DNA from: Hippopus hippopus
Taxonomy: Eukaryota > Mollusca > Bivalvia > Cardiida > Cardiidae
Direction: 5' to 3'
DNA length: 64,000 nt
Assembly (NCBI GenBank): GCA_946811185.2
Contig: OX328100.1
Location: 20,820,999 to 20,884,998 of the forward strand
A model generated the notes under the pieces. That model ran no database searches, was not told the DNA's origin, and was given only the letters and a program-made list of their open reading frames with translations. The position numbers were made by a program, and so were the translations under genes. Of the stretch, positions 10,139 through 20,555 are shown in pieces (positions within the stretch are counted from its first letter, which is position 1; each line of letters opens with the position of its first letter).

Positions 10139-10315
10139 TGGCCTTCAAAACACGGTCTAGATCACGATCAGATTGCATGCAACATGCACTCTAATCTTTG
10201 ATCTACACTGTCAGATATGCTGAAATTTTTCAAGTGGGAAAAAATAGCAGAAACATTTACTATTGCCAGGGAAATGCTATTCCATTTATTTAGCAATGAA
10301 ATGTTAATAATGCTG
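10139..10315 (-). mobile_element. Family D MITE, diverged
   Basis: The hairpin relic is GGTCTAGATCACGATCAGAT...CTAATCTTTGATCTACACTG, followed by AGAAACATTTACTATTGCCA and CATTTATTTAGCAATGAAAT, as in other reverse-oriented D copies. Confidence 0.65.
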
Positions 10316-11245
10316 AATTCTTACCGTTATTTTAGACCGAACCAAAACTTGCAATCTTAGCCTGAACAGTAGAATTTTCTTCTGATTCTAGTTGCTATTA
10401 TTTTGGTATCAGCTTTCCTGCACTGTCAATGTACCTGTTTAAGAATATTATTTTCACTCTAAGAGCAATCATTGTATACTCAGATCAGATGCTACGCATA
10501 ACGTATGAACTGAATCTACAGTATTTGTTCTTGTCCATTTTTATAAATATTGATGGGATGGCATTAATGGGACATGGTGGCCGATCAAGACTTGGTGTAT
10601 TTTCATTGTAAAGGTCAGTAGTTGTTTTTACACCGCTTTTCACTGTATTTTTGGTGACATTAGCCACAGTTCACCTACCCATGTCTTTTCTGGATTTCCA
10701 TCTGTCCCAGCGATTGACTTCTTAACTTATATGACACAAAAATGCTATTACAACTCTAATGAAATAATGCTGATTGCGATACCAGTGATTGCGTTCATTT
10801 GCTGGATGCGGGCGACATGGTTTCTACATAAGTTAGGGAAAAAAACGTAACAACATTATACATACGTAACGCATGCTGTCCCTTGCTTTCCCATACATTT
10901 ACACTCCTGGTTGGAACGAAAAATCTCGGGCTCAACCGTATGACGCACACATAAATAATGTAGAATTTGGTAAGAGCAAAACTGTACATTGTAACAAAAA
11001 CCACAAGTTTATTCACAGGTTCAAAATGAACACAATACTTTAAATTCCTCTTTGTCGCAATATTATGGCGATTTGAGAATTTAATTCATCAAAATAAATA
11101 AACAAACTGTCAACACCATTTTTAGCACTCAATGATTTAAACTGTTCAACTAGGCACCAGATTTGTATTCTGCACAACAAAGACATGTAAATATAAATAG
11201 TATCTCTCCTTCTTAGACTACAGAACTTTGCTTTTGTGGATGGTG
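10316..11245. other. No feature recognised
   Basis: Two overlapping ~60-codon ORFs on opposite strands (10429-10667) and one at 10795-11016 have no recognisable similarity. No repeat family detected. Confidence 0.4.
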
Positions 11246-11246
11246 G

Positions 11247-11450
11247 CGATCAGGCGATCAGGATAAGAGTGCATAGGACGCACAGTCTGATCTTGACCGT
11301 TCAAAGTTTTCAGACATATACAGGTGAAAATTTATCGGTGGTCTTTTATTGAGAAATTTTGGAAATATAACTAGACTATGTTGATACAATATCAGATTGC
11401 ACATTTTGTAGAGTCTGTTCTTGATCTACACTATTCACTAAAGAAGCTGT
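11247..11450. mobile_element. Two degenerate family D hairpins
   Basis: Relics at about 11262-11325 (CGCACAGTCTGATCTTGACC) and 11383-11440 (ATATCAGATTGCACATTTTG...TTCTTGATCTACACT). Their termini are not identifiable. Confidence 0.5.
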
Positions 11451-11476
11451 AGTATGAATAAGAAACACATGTAGAT

Positions 11477-11697
11477 TTAATCCTTAATCCCGAGTTTTAA
11501 CGACCCTCTTTGAGAAGGCTTTCGAAAATCATTTTGGGAAAAGGAGAAAATGCTGGTAACCAGCATTTTCTCCTTTTCCCAAAATGTTTTCTACTCTTTC
11601 AATGACAAATTCCAACGTTTGAGCCACATTTAATTTGCCGTCTGCAAATGCTTCCAATTTAGACAAGTCTAAACTTATGTCATTTGATAAAGAAATA
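11477..11697 (-). mobile_element. Family A MITE, near complete
   Basis: Reverse orientation. Both palindrome arms read CATTTTGGG instead of CATTGTGGG, a matched substitution. The loop is GGTAACC, the expected complement of the forward loop. The ends are worn (TTAATCCCGAGTTTTAACGA; TTTGATAAAGAAATAA). Confidence 0.88.
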
Positions 11698-12330
11698 AAA
11701 TTAACTTAGATTGTGGACTACTTTTAACCCTCTCCCGAAAAAAAAAACTACTGCCATGTTTTAGCCCCGGAAATTACTTAATTTTATTAGCTTCCTGAAA
11801 CAAATTTCAGCAGACGACTTAGAAAATTATGAGAGTCAACATGAATATATGTTTAGTACTGGAATGCATTAGAAAAGATTGTGCTGGTTATCTCAATAAT
11901 TTCAATTACTGCAAGGTAAAATTGTTTTAGTTTTTGGGATGGTAATGTTTCAAACTTTGAAATTGCTGGATCACATCAAGGTCTCCGTGACAAAGTTGCG
12001 ATAAAAAAACGAATAAAAAAATCGAAAAGGAAATTGACATTTATACTTTCCGCCAGAAATCTTAAGATATAATGAAAAGACAAATATTAAAATCATGCTA
12101 TTAATGTGAAAATTCTAATATATATTTGATCCAAAGGAAAAGATGTTATGATTATCACACTAAGTGTGTGTCTATTTCATATACGAGTAGTTCGTTATAG
12201 CTTATTTCTGGTCTTTGGCAACATACGAAATTACCCCGAATTTACCGAGAGCTTTCATTGAAAATTAGGAAAATTTAAGATAAAAACCCAAGACTTGAAA
12301 AATTAAAAGTTTTTTGGTAGTCACCTGTTC
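11698..12330. other. 3' flank of the mab-21-like gene, no repeat recognised
   Basis: AT-rich DNA downstream of the gene on the minus strand. About 630 bp are free of the MITE families that crowd the rest of the window. Confidence 0.4.
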
Positions 12331-12336
12331 TTTATT
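12331..12336 (-). other. Candidate poly(A) signal
   Basis: TTTATT on the plus strand reads AATAAA on the minus strand, about 95 bp downstream of the mab-21-like stop codon. The motif is common in AT-rich DNA, so position is the only support. Confidence 0.4.
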
Positions 12337-12430
12337 GTCCCAGAAAAATCCTTCAGTTTAACAAAAGGCAAATTTGTTGTGCAGAATACAATCCTCAAGT
12401 TTAACTTTTTAAAATCTGTTTTATGTATAT

Positions 12431-13537
12431 CTATAATTTCTCTAAACTTTTGGGGTTTGTCAAGAGTTCGCGGAGAATTCTCCACACTTGTTTGGCAGCA
12501 TTGTCCATGGCTGTTGTCGATTTGCCCTTAAATAAATCCACATTGGGTAGAAAATAGTGCGGACATCGCCTGTTCTGTAAACAAGAGATCAGTTGTAGAA
12601 GAATGCCATTCAATCTGTCCCCTAGACACGTATCGTCCCACTCCAGTTCCCGGGGATGTTTTTCACATTCATACAACAATAGGGTTTTTAAGTGGTATGA
12701 GCTGATCGGCTGGCCTGGAACGTCGAAGTGTCGGTCACGTAAAGCTTTCAATATACTCAAACATTTTCGTCTGCAACCTCCGTATAGAAGTCTGTCTTCT
12801 GCGTATTTGAAAGACATAACCCAAGCATCGCCTTCCGCAGCACTTTGTTTGTCCTTCATATAAATACTTTCTTTTGATAAGAGATCGAATCCTTCCGTTT
12901 TAACCTCGGCTACTAAATTTGGATTGGGCCATGGAATGTGTGGAATGGGCCAGTGGGCCGCGCTGCGAGCCCATATACCACCGCATCTAAATGCTGGAGT
13001 AATTTGTACCACAAACCTCTCTTTGATTCTCAGCTTTACTTCCGTGGTATCGGCCACCATTTTAACTATATCTCTGTAACTACACTTGTCGACAGCCTGT
13101 GCCACCAAGGTTTGAAACCTCGATCTTATTTTCCGAGCGGATAAATAACCCGAAGCCGTGATAAATTCAACCCATAACGACATAGATCGTTTTCTACCGT
13201 CACTTAATTTCAATACAGCACAACCCGGGATTGTTCCATCGTCCACAAAATTAAACACACCCATTTGATTGAGGTATAGAACCACTTCAAACTCCGTGGG
13301 TGACAACACATCAAGTCCTTCATAACGGCCATTGACTTCGTTCAGACTACTGATAAACCTGGGTTCTTGTACTTCAACCTCCTTTAGAACGTCTTGTACT
13401 ACTTTACAAACTTCACGTATTGTCTTAATAACACTACTCTGTCTCGAGTGGACCCTCTCATTATAAAACTTGTTCAGTTCGAACAGCACTTTCGACTGTT
13501 GTGCAAGCATGTCCGGAGAGTTACCGTCCAGTAGCAT
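12431..13537 (-). CDS. mab-21: Mab-21-like protein (Mab-21 domain, NTase-fold family)
   Basis: A single uninterrupted frame of 368 codons. It is very similar over its length to vertebrate MAB21L1/MAB21L2, which have 359 residues. Conserved stretches include TIREVCKVV (39-47), VQEPRFISSL (56-65), YEGL...SPTEFEVVLYLNQMG (72-93), SMSLWVEFITASGYLSARKI (118-137), the IPWPNPN region (201-207), YHLKTLLLYECEKHPRE (281-297), LGDRLNGILLQLISCL (305-320) and RCPHYFLPN (324-332), with the end NPKSLEKL. The family shares the cGAS-type nucleotidyltransferase fold. The acidic pair E82/E84 is present, but I see no canonical Gly-Ser activation motif before it, so catalysis should not be assumed. Family members act in eye, sensory and neural development. 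Met10 (13508-13510) would give exactly 359 residues, starting MLAQQSK, and is an equally good start. Vertebrate L1 and L2 are paralogues, so this is probably the pre-duplication orthologue. No intron or frame break was seen. Confidence 0.97.
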   Translation of the reverse strand: MLLDGNSPDMLAQQSKVLFELNKFYNERVHSRQSSVIKTIREVCKVVQDVLKEVEVQEPRFISSLNEVNGRYEGLDVLSPTEFEVVLYLNQMGVFNFVDDGTIPGCAVLKLSDGRKRSMSLWVEFITASGYLSARKIRSRFQTLVAQAVDKCSYRDIVKMVADTTEVKLRIKERFVVQITPAFRCGGIWARSAAHWPIPHIPWPNPNLVAEVKTEGFDLLSKESIYMKDKQSAAEGDAWVMSFKYAEDRLLYGGCRRKCLSILKALRDRHFDVPGQPISSYHLKTLLLYECEKHPRELEWDDTCLGDRLNGILLQLISCLQNRRCPHYFLPNVDLFKGKSTTAMDNAAKQVWRILRELLTNPKSLEKL

Positions 13538-13986
13538 TGTTTACTAAACGTTTTCTAACAACGCACATGAACTACAACTGTCTGTTCGCTATAGATATTG
13601 TAAGTATGTGTTAACTATGAATGTAAAAAGCACATATGTTAATCACATAAACCAATTCAATCCGCTAACAATTTACTGCCACACGCAAATCCAAAGATTT
13701 AAACTGTTCTTGAAAGTATGTTGACGTCGATTGCTCCTCTAGGAGTCCTGCTCGCGGTACGTCTTGCTGTGGCGAAACATTCACTGAAGTGTGTCGCACA
13801 CATGCAGTTCCTGTTTTTATTCCAAATAGCTGGAAAATAGAGCGATACTATTCCCAACAATCTACAAAATCAACAAAGTGCTGTAAATCACTGTAAAGTT
13901 AGTCTAGCCAATCGGGGAGCTGCGTGACGCTACACTAATTAGCCGTAGGAAGTGTCTTTTTACTCATTGGTAAAGAATTAATTTAG
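13538..13986 (-). promoter_or_regulatory. Upstream flank of the mab-21-like gene
   Basis: This interval precedes the start codon and should contain the 5' UTR and promoter. It is free of the MITE families. No TATA box can be placed with confidence. CCAAT appears in both orientations (ATTGG at 13965-13970 among others), but such short motifs prove little. Confidence 0.35.
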
Positions 13987-14247
13987 CCCAGTCAGAAAAC
14001 TCCTCCCCTTATGTCTGAACTCCGCCTACCTAATTCAGAAAATATGAAATCGATGGCTGTTACAAGTTGCCTATTGGATCTAGCTGATTTGTACAGGGAA
14101 AATGAAGAGATGGTACGCGACGACGTTGACCCCGCGGGGCACCATGCTGGGGAAATGACGTTATCTACCATCAAACTACAGGGATCCCCGGGGGGCTGGC
14201 TGATACCCCGGCTCCATAGTGCACATCAGCGACTTCTGTTTGTATAG
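13987..14247 (+). other. Unsupported open frame divergent from mab-21
   Basis: The frame is open from 13987, with ATG at 14011 and TAG at 14245. It would encode 78 residues with an acidic central part (DLADLYRENEEMVRDDVDP). Its base composition is more GC-rich than the surroundings and it lies in repeat-free DNA ~470 bp upstream of mab-21. It could be an exon, a 5' UTR or CpG-richer promoter DNA, or chance. No family was recognised, and the opposite strand is also open. Confidence 0.25.
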
Positions 14248-15150
14248 GAGAAACGACAGTGATTGTTTGTGAAATAAATATATAATGATGGAAATTGTTT
14301 GTTTTTGATTCTCTATAAGAGTGTTTTTATTATTATTTATACAGTGATATATCCGATCGTTCGATCATGCAATAATTCGAAGTATTGTCTGGAGAAGATA
14401 TGTCGATTGAAAATAGTTTAGCGGCTTTATCGACTTGCAGATCCAATTGAAAAGTATTTCTCGGATAAATAATTATGATCTAAGACTGGGGACTCAAAAG
14501 AAAAAAAATATATATATATTTATTTTTTCAGAGTTTAGGGACGTTTCGAGTGTTTTTTTTTTTTCGAAAATCCGAGGCAACTGATAATTCGACCGAACTT
14601 TTGCTCGTTCTCGTACGAAGATTATGGAGATTTCTTTATAGTTTGTAATAAGTTTGACATTTATAAATATTGTTTGTCCCTTTATTGATTTTCTTGTCTC
14701 TTACTCAATCGATTTAAGGCAATTACCTTCTAAATATGTAAATTTGGTTTGAACAAAATGCTGTTAGTTGGAGAGTATTTTTTCTCAAATGAAATTCTGC
14801 TGCCTTTTTTCTTAGAATTAAGACCGAAATCAACCACTAATTCATGTGGGCTAATCTTGTGCACTTTCTGCTTCTGTATCGATGTTTTAAATGACAATTT
14901 ACAATTATAAATCAACGGGTTACGATTTAAAGAAAAAAACTTCATCCGTCATTCGAAGTTGATTGAATTTAATGCATCTTCTTCGATCAACAAACTTTTA
15001 AAATATTATGGCAAAAGAGCTTGTTCGAGCATGTTCACTTTTTCACCCGTATCAACTTGGAATTTTGCCTGATTATTCATATTTTGCCGGAACCCTTCAT
15101 AACTGCTTTGTTGCAAATTCGCTTCTACAAAGAGTCTAAGATAACAAGAT
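14248..15150. other. No gene or MITE recognised
   Basis: AT-rich flank with a short (TA)n tract near 14509-14522 and poly-T runs. The 71-codon reverse ORF at 14730-14945 has no recognisable similarity. Confidence 0.4.
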
Positions 15151-15153
15151 ATC

Positions 15154-15365
15154 TTAACTCTTTCAGTGCCAAATAAATAAACTCGACCTCTTTCGACGGC
15201 TCTAAATACAATCCATTGAAACTTATTAAGATTTTGATTGTATGGGCTTGACTACACAAGCGGACGGGATAGATCAAAGATCAGACTGCACGTTCTGTGC
15301 AGTCTGATCTTGATCTATGCCGTCCGCAAAAGTCACTATTTTCGCCTATGGCGCCGAAAGGGTTA
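15154..15365. mobile_element. Family D-related MITE, variant ends
   Basis: The termini are TTAACTCTTTCAGTGCC and the inverted GGCGCCGAAAGGGTTAG, unlike the standard D ends, but the interior has the same hairpin. The core, GATCAGACTGCAC...GTGCAGTCTGATC, is flanked by GATAGATCAAA and TTGATCTATGCCGTCCGC. It looks like a subfamily with a different terminal sequence around a shared hairpin. Confidence 0.75.
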
Positions 15366-15515
15366 GACATACGTAACAGCTACTGAATTCCCTGTGAAAA
15401 CAGTCTTAGAAAAAGAACCAGTTTTGATTAATTTGATGAGCAAACAGAGCTGTTTTTCCAAACTATTCCCAATTTTTTTTTTTTAACGGAAATATTCTAA
15501 ATAAAGGGATTAGTC

Positions 15516-15645
15516 CTCACGCTATGGACAACATGTTAATATCTCTGCGTATAGTTTAGATCAAGATCGGACGGCACAAAACGCACAGCCAAATCATTGA
15601 TCTGCACTGTCCGATATTTGATGACATATTCGAAAAACAAAATTT
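15516..15645. mobile_element. Family D hairpin, degenerate
   Basis: GTTTAGATCAAGATCGGACG...CAAATCATTGATCTGCACTG and TCCGATATTTGATG remain. Termini are not identifiable. Confidence 0.6.
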
Positions 15646-15907
15646 GAATTGCTGCAAATGGGTTTTCTCTTATCAGAAAATATTTTAGAGTTTAAAAAAA
15701 AAAATTGACCAAACAAGGACAGTGGTAAAAGATAAATGCGTATGCATGCGCTTTTCTAAAGCGTAACCATAGTAATCAAGCTTATGTTTTCGTGTAATAA
15801 GAATGTTGATCAAATTGATAAAGAAATTTTTATAGATATTTTCAACAGAATAACCATTAAAATGATCCCTTGATTTAACTGATTTGTCATGTTAATGCAC
15901 ATTGATT

Positions 15908-16195
15908 AAAAACCTTGCCAAACAATCCCGAGTGTTAACAACCCAGAGGTAAAAGGCCTTGGGAAATAGTGAGGGAAAATGAGAAATTGACTCAAAAATT
16001 GAAATTTCATTATTGCAAAGGTAAAAAACATTGTGGGAAAAGGAGAAAATGCTGGTAACCAGCATTTTCTCCTTTTCCCACAATGTTTTCTTCCATATCA
16101 GAGAACTTCAGCTTGCACTGAATTCAAATTTGTTGGTTGCAGCTGTTTTCAATTTTTTAAAAAAATCTAAATTTTGCCGTTTGGGAAAGAGTTGA
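15908..16195 (-). mobile_element. Family A MITE with extra internal sequence
   Basis: The left end reads CTTGCCAAACAATCCCGAGT. A perfect-looking palindrome around GCTGGTAACCAGC lies at about 16029-16089, and the right end is GCCGTTTGGGAAAGAGTTGA. About 60 bp of extra sequence (around GAAATTGACTCAAAAATTGA) sits between the left end and the palindrome. Confidence 0.8.
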
Positions 16196-16338
16196 TTATT
16201 GAAATACGTTTGACAAAGGACTGCCGAATTTTGCGCACCTTTATAAATATTTAACCCATATTAGCATCTTGTAGCAAATTTGCAGCAGACTGTTTTGTAA
16301 ACAGCCCTTTGATACAAGAATCATCAACAGGAACTGAC

Positions 16339-16786
16339 CAATTACCATACAGTCTCGAGTTTTAACGACCTTGAGGAGGAAAACATTGAGGGAAAAAGAG
16401 AAAATACTGGTAACCAGCATTTTCTCCTTTTCCCACAATGTTTTCTACCCTTTCCAAAATGCGAGAGTTGTCCCAGAATTTCGTGACAATTTCATTAGCA
16501 AAAGAAAATAAAACGCTAAAAACGCTATTATCAGATATGTTTTATATACATATAATCCAAACATTTCTATAAAAAAAAAATCGCACAGAAGTCTTTACAA
16601 ATAAGAAAATTTTAGCATAAATACCCCAACAAGTACCCACACTGCGACGCACGTCAAACAAAAATAACGACGTCAATGTAAAGTTTTAGCGCCTTTATTA
16701 AAATTTTTGAATTACATTTATTTTGTGGTCTGCAAATGCTTTCGATTTGGACTCGTCTAAAATTTTATCGTGTGGTAAAACGTTAA
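16339..16786 (-). mobile_element. Family A MITE split by ~220 bp of other sequence
   Basis: The left part (16339 to ~16465) has TACCATACAGTCTCGAGTTT and the palindrome. The missing right part (TGGTCTGCAAATGCTTTCGA ... GTGGTAAAACGTTAA) resumes at ~16722. The AT-rich sequence between them is unlike other copies, so it is a probable insertion. Confidence 0.7.
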
Positions 16787-17878
16787 AGGTTACATGGTTA
16801 CTAAGTCTACAGGCACTTATATTGATATGATAGATCATTTACACATTCTTGTTATAATTTCGAATTCTTGTTCATAAAGTATTATCAACTGTAAATCATC
16901 ACTTATTTCTTTCAACTTTCGATAATGTATTATCTTTAATGCGCGCTAAATGAACATAGAGGTCGAGGCGCCATATAACACCATTCATAGAAGGTTACAA
17001 CATTAACCATCGTGGCAAAAGGAGAGATTCCTCATTTCGAGGAAAGCTGGTCAACCGATACATACATTTTCCTGAGTCTTACCTCGAATTGCTTCTTTTT
17101 GATACACAATTGAACGATGAAGGTTGCTACACTGTTTTGAAATAAATAAGGTTCTCATAAACTAGGTTTTAAGTGATTGATTTAATTTTGTTTTTGAAAG
17201 GTCAATCATTCACTTTTAAATTAATGTGTCTCTCATAGAAAGTTGTCATTGGAAAAAGAAACGGAATTTGTTTAAAATAAGACTCCATTCTCAGATGGTA
17301 TTTATGATATTTTAAATACACATTTAATTGATAGAGAAATATTGTAAGTATTTCACTGTCTTTAATTAAGTGTAATTCGATACAACAGAAATACCGGACT
17401 TGAAAGCTGGTTTCAAATATTTCCCTCTGCTTTTATTACCGTTTCTGTCCGCGGTCAAGAGAGAACTCGCCTTGGGAATACAGTTTATTAAGTGTGAGAG
17501 AATTATAATAAATGGGTATTATTCGATTTCATAAATAGATCTATATTTATCCGGTATTAATTTTCGATATCGTTTTACAAACTCTGAAGTAAGACTTTAG
17601 AGTTAGCATTCATAGGTTCACGTGACTGAAAAATACGATTTTTTTTTCGTGAAAAAATAAACCTGTCTAACTAAAGCTATTCTCTAATGTACTACTTCGT
17701 GTGGAAAAGACTTTTTATTCCTCGTGTTATTTTGGGGGTTTTTTTTTTCATTTTTGCAAATTTGGAAATTTTCATTCCTATCCATCCTCCTTCAATCGGA
17801 GATTCAGTTTAGAATTTCATTGAGATTTTTATTTTTAAACTTGCGATGAATTCATGCAGTAGCTACCTTAAATTTAAC
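16787..17878. other. ~1.1 kb without a recognised repeat or gene
   Basis: One of the longer MITE-free stretches. The part around 17400-17500 has balanced composition and could hold regulatory DNA. No coding frame was recognised. Confidence 0.35.
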
Positions 17879-18088
17879 TCATTAACAAACGGCAAAATTT
17901 AATTCTTCTTAGCAAGGGAAACACATGCATACGACCGAAAAATATAGCTCAATTTGGTGGAATTAAGTCTTTGAAAGGGTAAGGAAAAAACATTGTTGGA
18001 CAAGGAGAAAATGCTGATTACCACAATGTTTTCAATAGGCTTCTTTCTCAGGGTTTCTAAAACACCCAATCTTTCGTTAAACGGTGAA
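17879..18088 (+). mobile_element. Family A MITE with one palindrome arm deleted
   Basis: The left end is TTAACAAACGGCAAAATTTA. The left arm GACAAGGAGAAAATGCTGAT is followed directly by TACCACAATGTTTTCAATAG, so most of the right arm is gone. The right end is TCTTTCGTTAAACGGTGAAA. Confidence 0.75.
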
Positions 18089-18411
18089 AGGCTATACTTT
18101 GTAAAGATAAATAAGTGCATATAATTTGTGCAAGTTTGATAATGCTGATAATAAATTGTATGATAAAAATATACGAATATTAGATAAATTATAATTGATA
18201 AAAAATATGTACATGTATATGTAGATTACGACTAGTATGTTATGTCCTCCAAGAACGAAACCTTTATTTTCTGCGCATTTAGGTACCTCTGCATTATCCA
18301 ATTTTTGCAATACAAAATCAAATATTCTAAAGTCGGTGTTTGATAAAAATAAAATGTAACGAATAACAAAACAATATTGCAAGAAAATTATAATTATACC
18401 AAGATATTGAC

Positions 18412-18650
18412 TGAACCCTTTTTTTCAAACAATCACCAAGGCTTGTTTTTGTACGACCATGAGGTATAAGACTTTGATAACATTGTGTGAAAATGAGAAA
18501 AATTTGGGATCCAGAATTTTCTCCTTTTGTTCCAAAATATTTTCTAACTTTTCATGCAATAATTTCACTTTTTGAGCCACAATTTTTTGTCGTCTGCAAT
18601 TCCTTGAAATTTGGACAGTTCTTAAATATTGTCGTCTGATCAAGGATTAA
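18412..18650 (-). mobile_element. Family A MITE, first of a head-to-head pair
   Basis: Reverse copy from TGAACCCTTTTTTCAAACAA to GTCGTCTGATCAAGGATTAA, with a diverged palindrome around TTTGGGATCCAGAATTTTCT. Its final TTAA (18647-18650) also serves as the first TTAA of the next element. Confidence 0.8.
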
Positions 18651-18886
18651 CTCAACCAAACGACAAAATTTTTAGGCTTGTCCAAATTGAAAGCATCCGC
18701 AGACAACAAAATAAAAATCAGTAGGATTCCAAATTTGAGATTTGTTTTGAGAAGGGTAGAAAACAATGTGGGAAAAGGAGAAAATGCTGGTTACCAGCAT
18801 TTTCTCCTTCTCCCACAATGTTTTCAAAAGCTGTCTTACTTTCTCAGGGTCGTTAAAAGTCGGGATTCTGTGGAAAGAGAGTTTAA
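18647..18886 (+). mobile_element. Family A MITE, second of a head-to-head pair
   Basis: It starts TTAACTCAACCAAACGACAA, sharing its TTAA with the preceding reverse copy. The palindrome is almost intact (GGGAAAAGGAG...CTCCTTCTCCC), and the right end is GATTCTGTGGAAAGAGAGTTTAA. It is younger-looking than its neighbour, consistent with insertion into the older copy's TTAA. Confidence 0.85.
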
Positions 18887-19132
18887 TGCGGTAATATCGG
18901 GTGTAGAACTATTTCCCGGAACACGACGCCGATCGCGTGTTATGTCTCGAAATTTGCATAAATGGCGAAATAATTATGAAATAATGGACGCTGCGTTCCG
19001 TCCGTAAACGATTGATCCCATTATAGAGTCATGTTAATCGATCCATTATATTTTTGTTGTTTTTGTTTTTGTTGTTGTCGGAAAAGTCCGGTTTGTTTTG
19101 ACGAATTCATTTTCTCTATACATGTACCATGC

Positions 19133-19320
19133 AATTCCAAGTTTTAATGTCCCCGAAAAGAAAAGACTTTATACAACATCATGGGAAAAGGAGAAAATGA
19201 CCAACATTTTCTCCTTTTCCCACAATGTTTTCTACCCTTTTGAGGAAAATATTTATTAATTTGAGCAACGTGAAATTTTTTGTCTGCAAATGCTTGCAAT
19301 TTGGACCAGTTTTAAGTGAC
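19133..19320 (-). mobile_element. Family A MITE with palindrome centre deleted
   Basis: The arms GGGAAAAGGAGAAAATG and CATTTTCTCCTTTTCCC are joined by only ACCAA, so the GCTGGTAACCAGC centre is lost. AATGCTTGCAATTTGGACCA marks the far end. Confidence 0.8.
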
Positions 19321-19427
19321 AATAAAGTCCAAAAGTAAACAAAACGGGTGTTTAAATGCATTTGAATTTATACCATATCATTTAAAAGTATGGACATTGT
19401 TGTGAAGATAGCAATCTGTCATGTACA

Positions 19428-19568
19428 GTTGGTCCAAGTGTTAGTTGCTGACAGAGAAATTAATTTCAAAACCAGGTTAAAACCTGCCAGGTAGCTGTGT
19501 CTTTTGTTTATTTTTTGCCTGATTTTAAAATTCTTTTTTCTGCCAGCGACTAACATATGGCCCGACCA
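19428..19568. mobile_element. Small inverted-repeat element (hairpin)
   Basis: The left arm carries CAAGTGTTAGTTGCTGACAG and the right arm CTGCCAGCGACTAACATATG, with about 30 bp between the paired parts. The outer TTGGTCC and GGCCCGACCA also pair approximately. Only one copy is seen here, so a transposon origin is inferred from structure. Confidence 0.5.
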
Positions 19569-20397
19569 CACGATAACAAACTATCATCTCCACAGTATTT
19601 TTCATACTTTAAAATGGTTTGATTTAAATTTAAATGTATTATGACGCCTGCTTTGATATTTTGGCCATTACTGGGCTTTTAATATTTTGCCGTTTGGCAA
19701 AGAGTTGTTGTGGAGTCTTTTTAGATATGTCTGCCTATTAAATTATAAGATTTTTTTTCAATGGTTGTAAATATTGTTTCATTGAAATTGAAGAGTTAAC
19801 TGTTAGAGGAGAAAAATGTCGAAAAACATGTGTTTACAAGAAATTGCTCATTTTCCCACAATTTTTTCTAGAGTTGCAATTGCCTGGACGTGAAGCCATA
19901 GTACGAGTATTTGTACAATAATTGATTAGTTGACTTTTACATAGACTTTCATCGGACTGTCCAAACTAAATTCATAGGTAAAAACGGATTATTGAAAGCC
20001 GTCTACTAGTATCTTATGTGTTCATCGATTCGGCCAATTATTTTTTCATTTGATCGTTTTCTCTGAAACATGGAAGAAGCACTTCATGTTGCAAATATGA
20101 GCTTCTACTACATTTATTTCTTGATAAATGATGATGTCTGTTCCGGGAAAGACTTTGAAAAACTTTGGGCTGACCGATATATTCAAATTTTAGCATGTTT
20201 GAACCATCGAGATTTCATTGTAGATTTTTTTTATGAAGATATATGCATGCTGTATAAATGAAGCTGAATAATGAAACGCATTTTCCTTTTGAGGCTCACT
20301 GAATTCAAGATATGAAGATCAAAATGGTGACATAGAAAAAAGGTGTTAAAAAGCTTTAACGACTCACCCTTAGAATTCTGAAAACAACTATATTTCC
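19569..20397. other. No gene; minor family A debris
   Basis: A terminal fragment (TTTGCCGTTTGGCAAAGAGTTG near 19685) and a hairpin-like stretch at 19795-19870 resemble family A debris. A 63-codon ORF at 20070-20261 lacks any recognisable similarity. Confidence 0.4.
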
Positions 20398-20490
20398 TCT
20401 CGCAGACAATATTGATCAAGATCAGACTGCGTGCAAAAAACTTGCAGTCAGATCTTCAAATGATCGACACTGTACTTTTACCTTGCATTT
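20398..20490. mobile_element. Family D hairpin, degenerate
   Basis: TATTGATCAAGATCAGACTG...TTGCAGTCAGATCTTC and ATGATCGACACTGTAC remain. Termini are not recognised. Confidence 0.6.
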
Positions 20491-20555
20491 TTGACGAGAA
20501 CAATCTTTAAGTTGCAGTATTTACGTCTTTGAAAATGTGCTTTTTATTTATTTAT

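Noticed and set aside
12603..13144. Plus-strand ORFs of 86 and 68 codons
   Set aside because: They are antisense shadows of the mab-21-like CDS.
20070..20261. 63-residue protein (MEEALHVANMSFYY...)
   Set aside because: No family recognised, no neighbours and AT-driven composition; length is within chance for this window.
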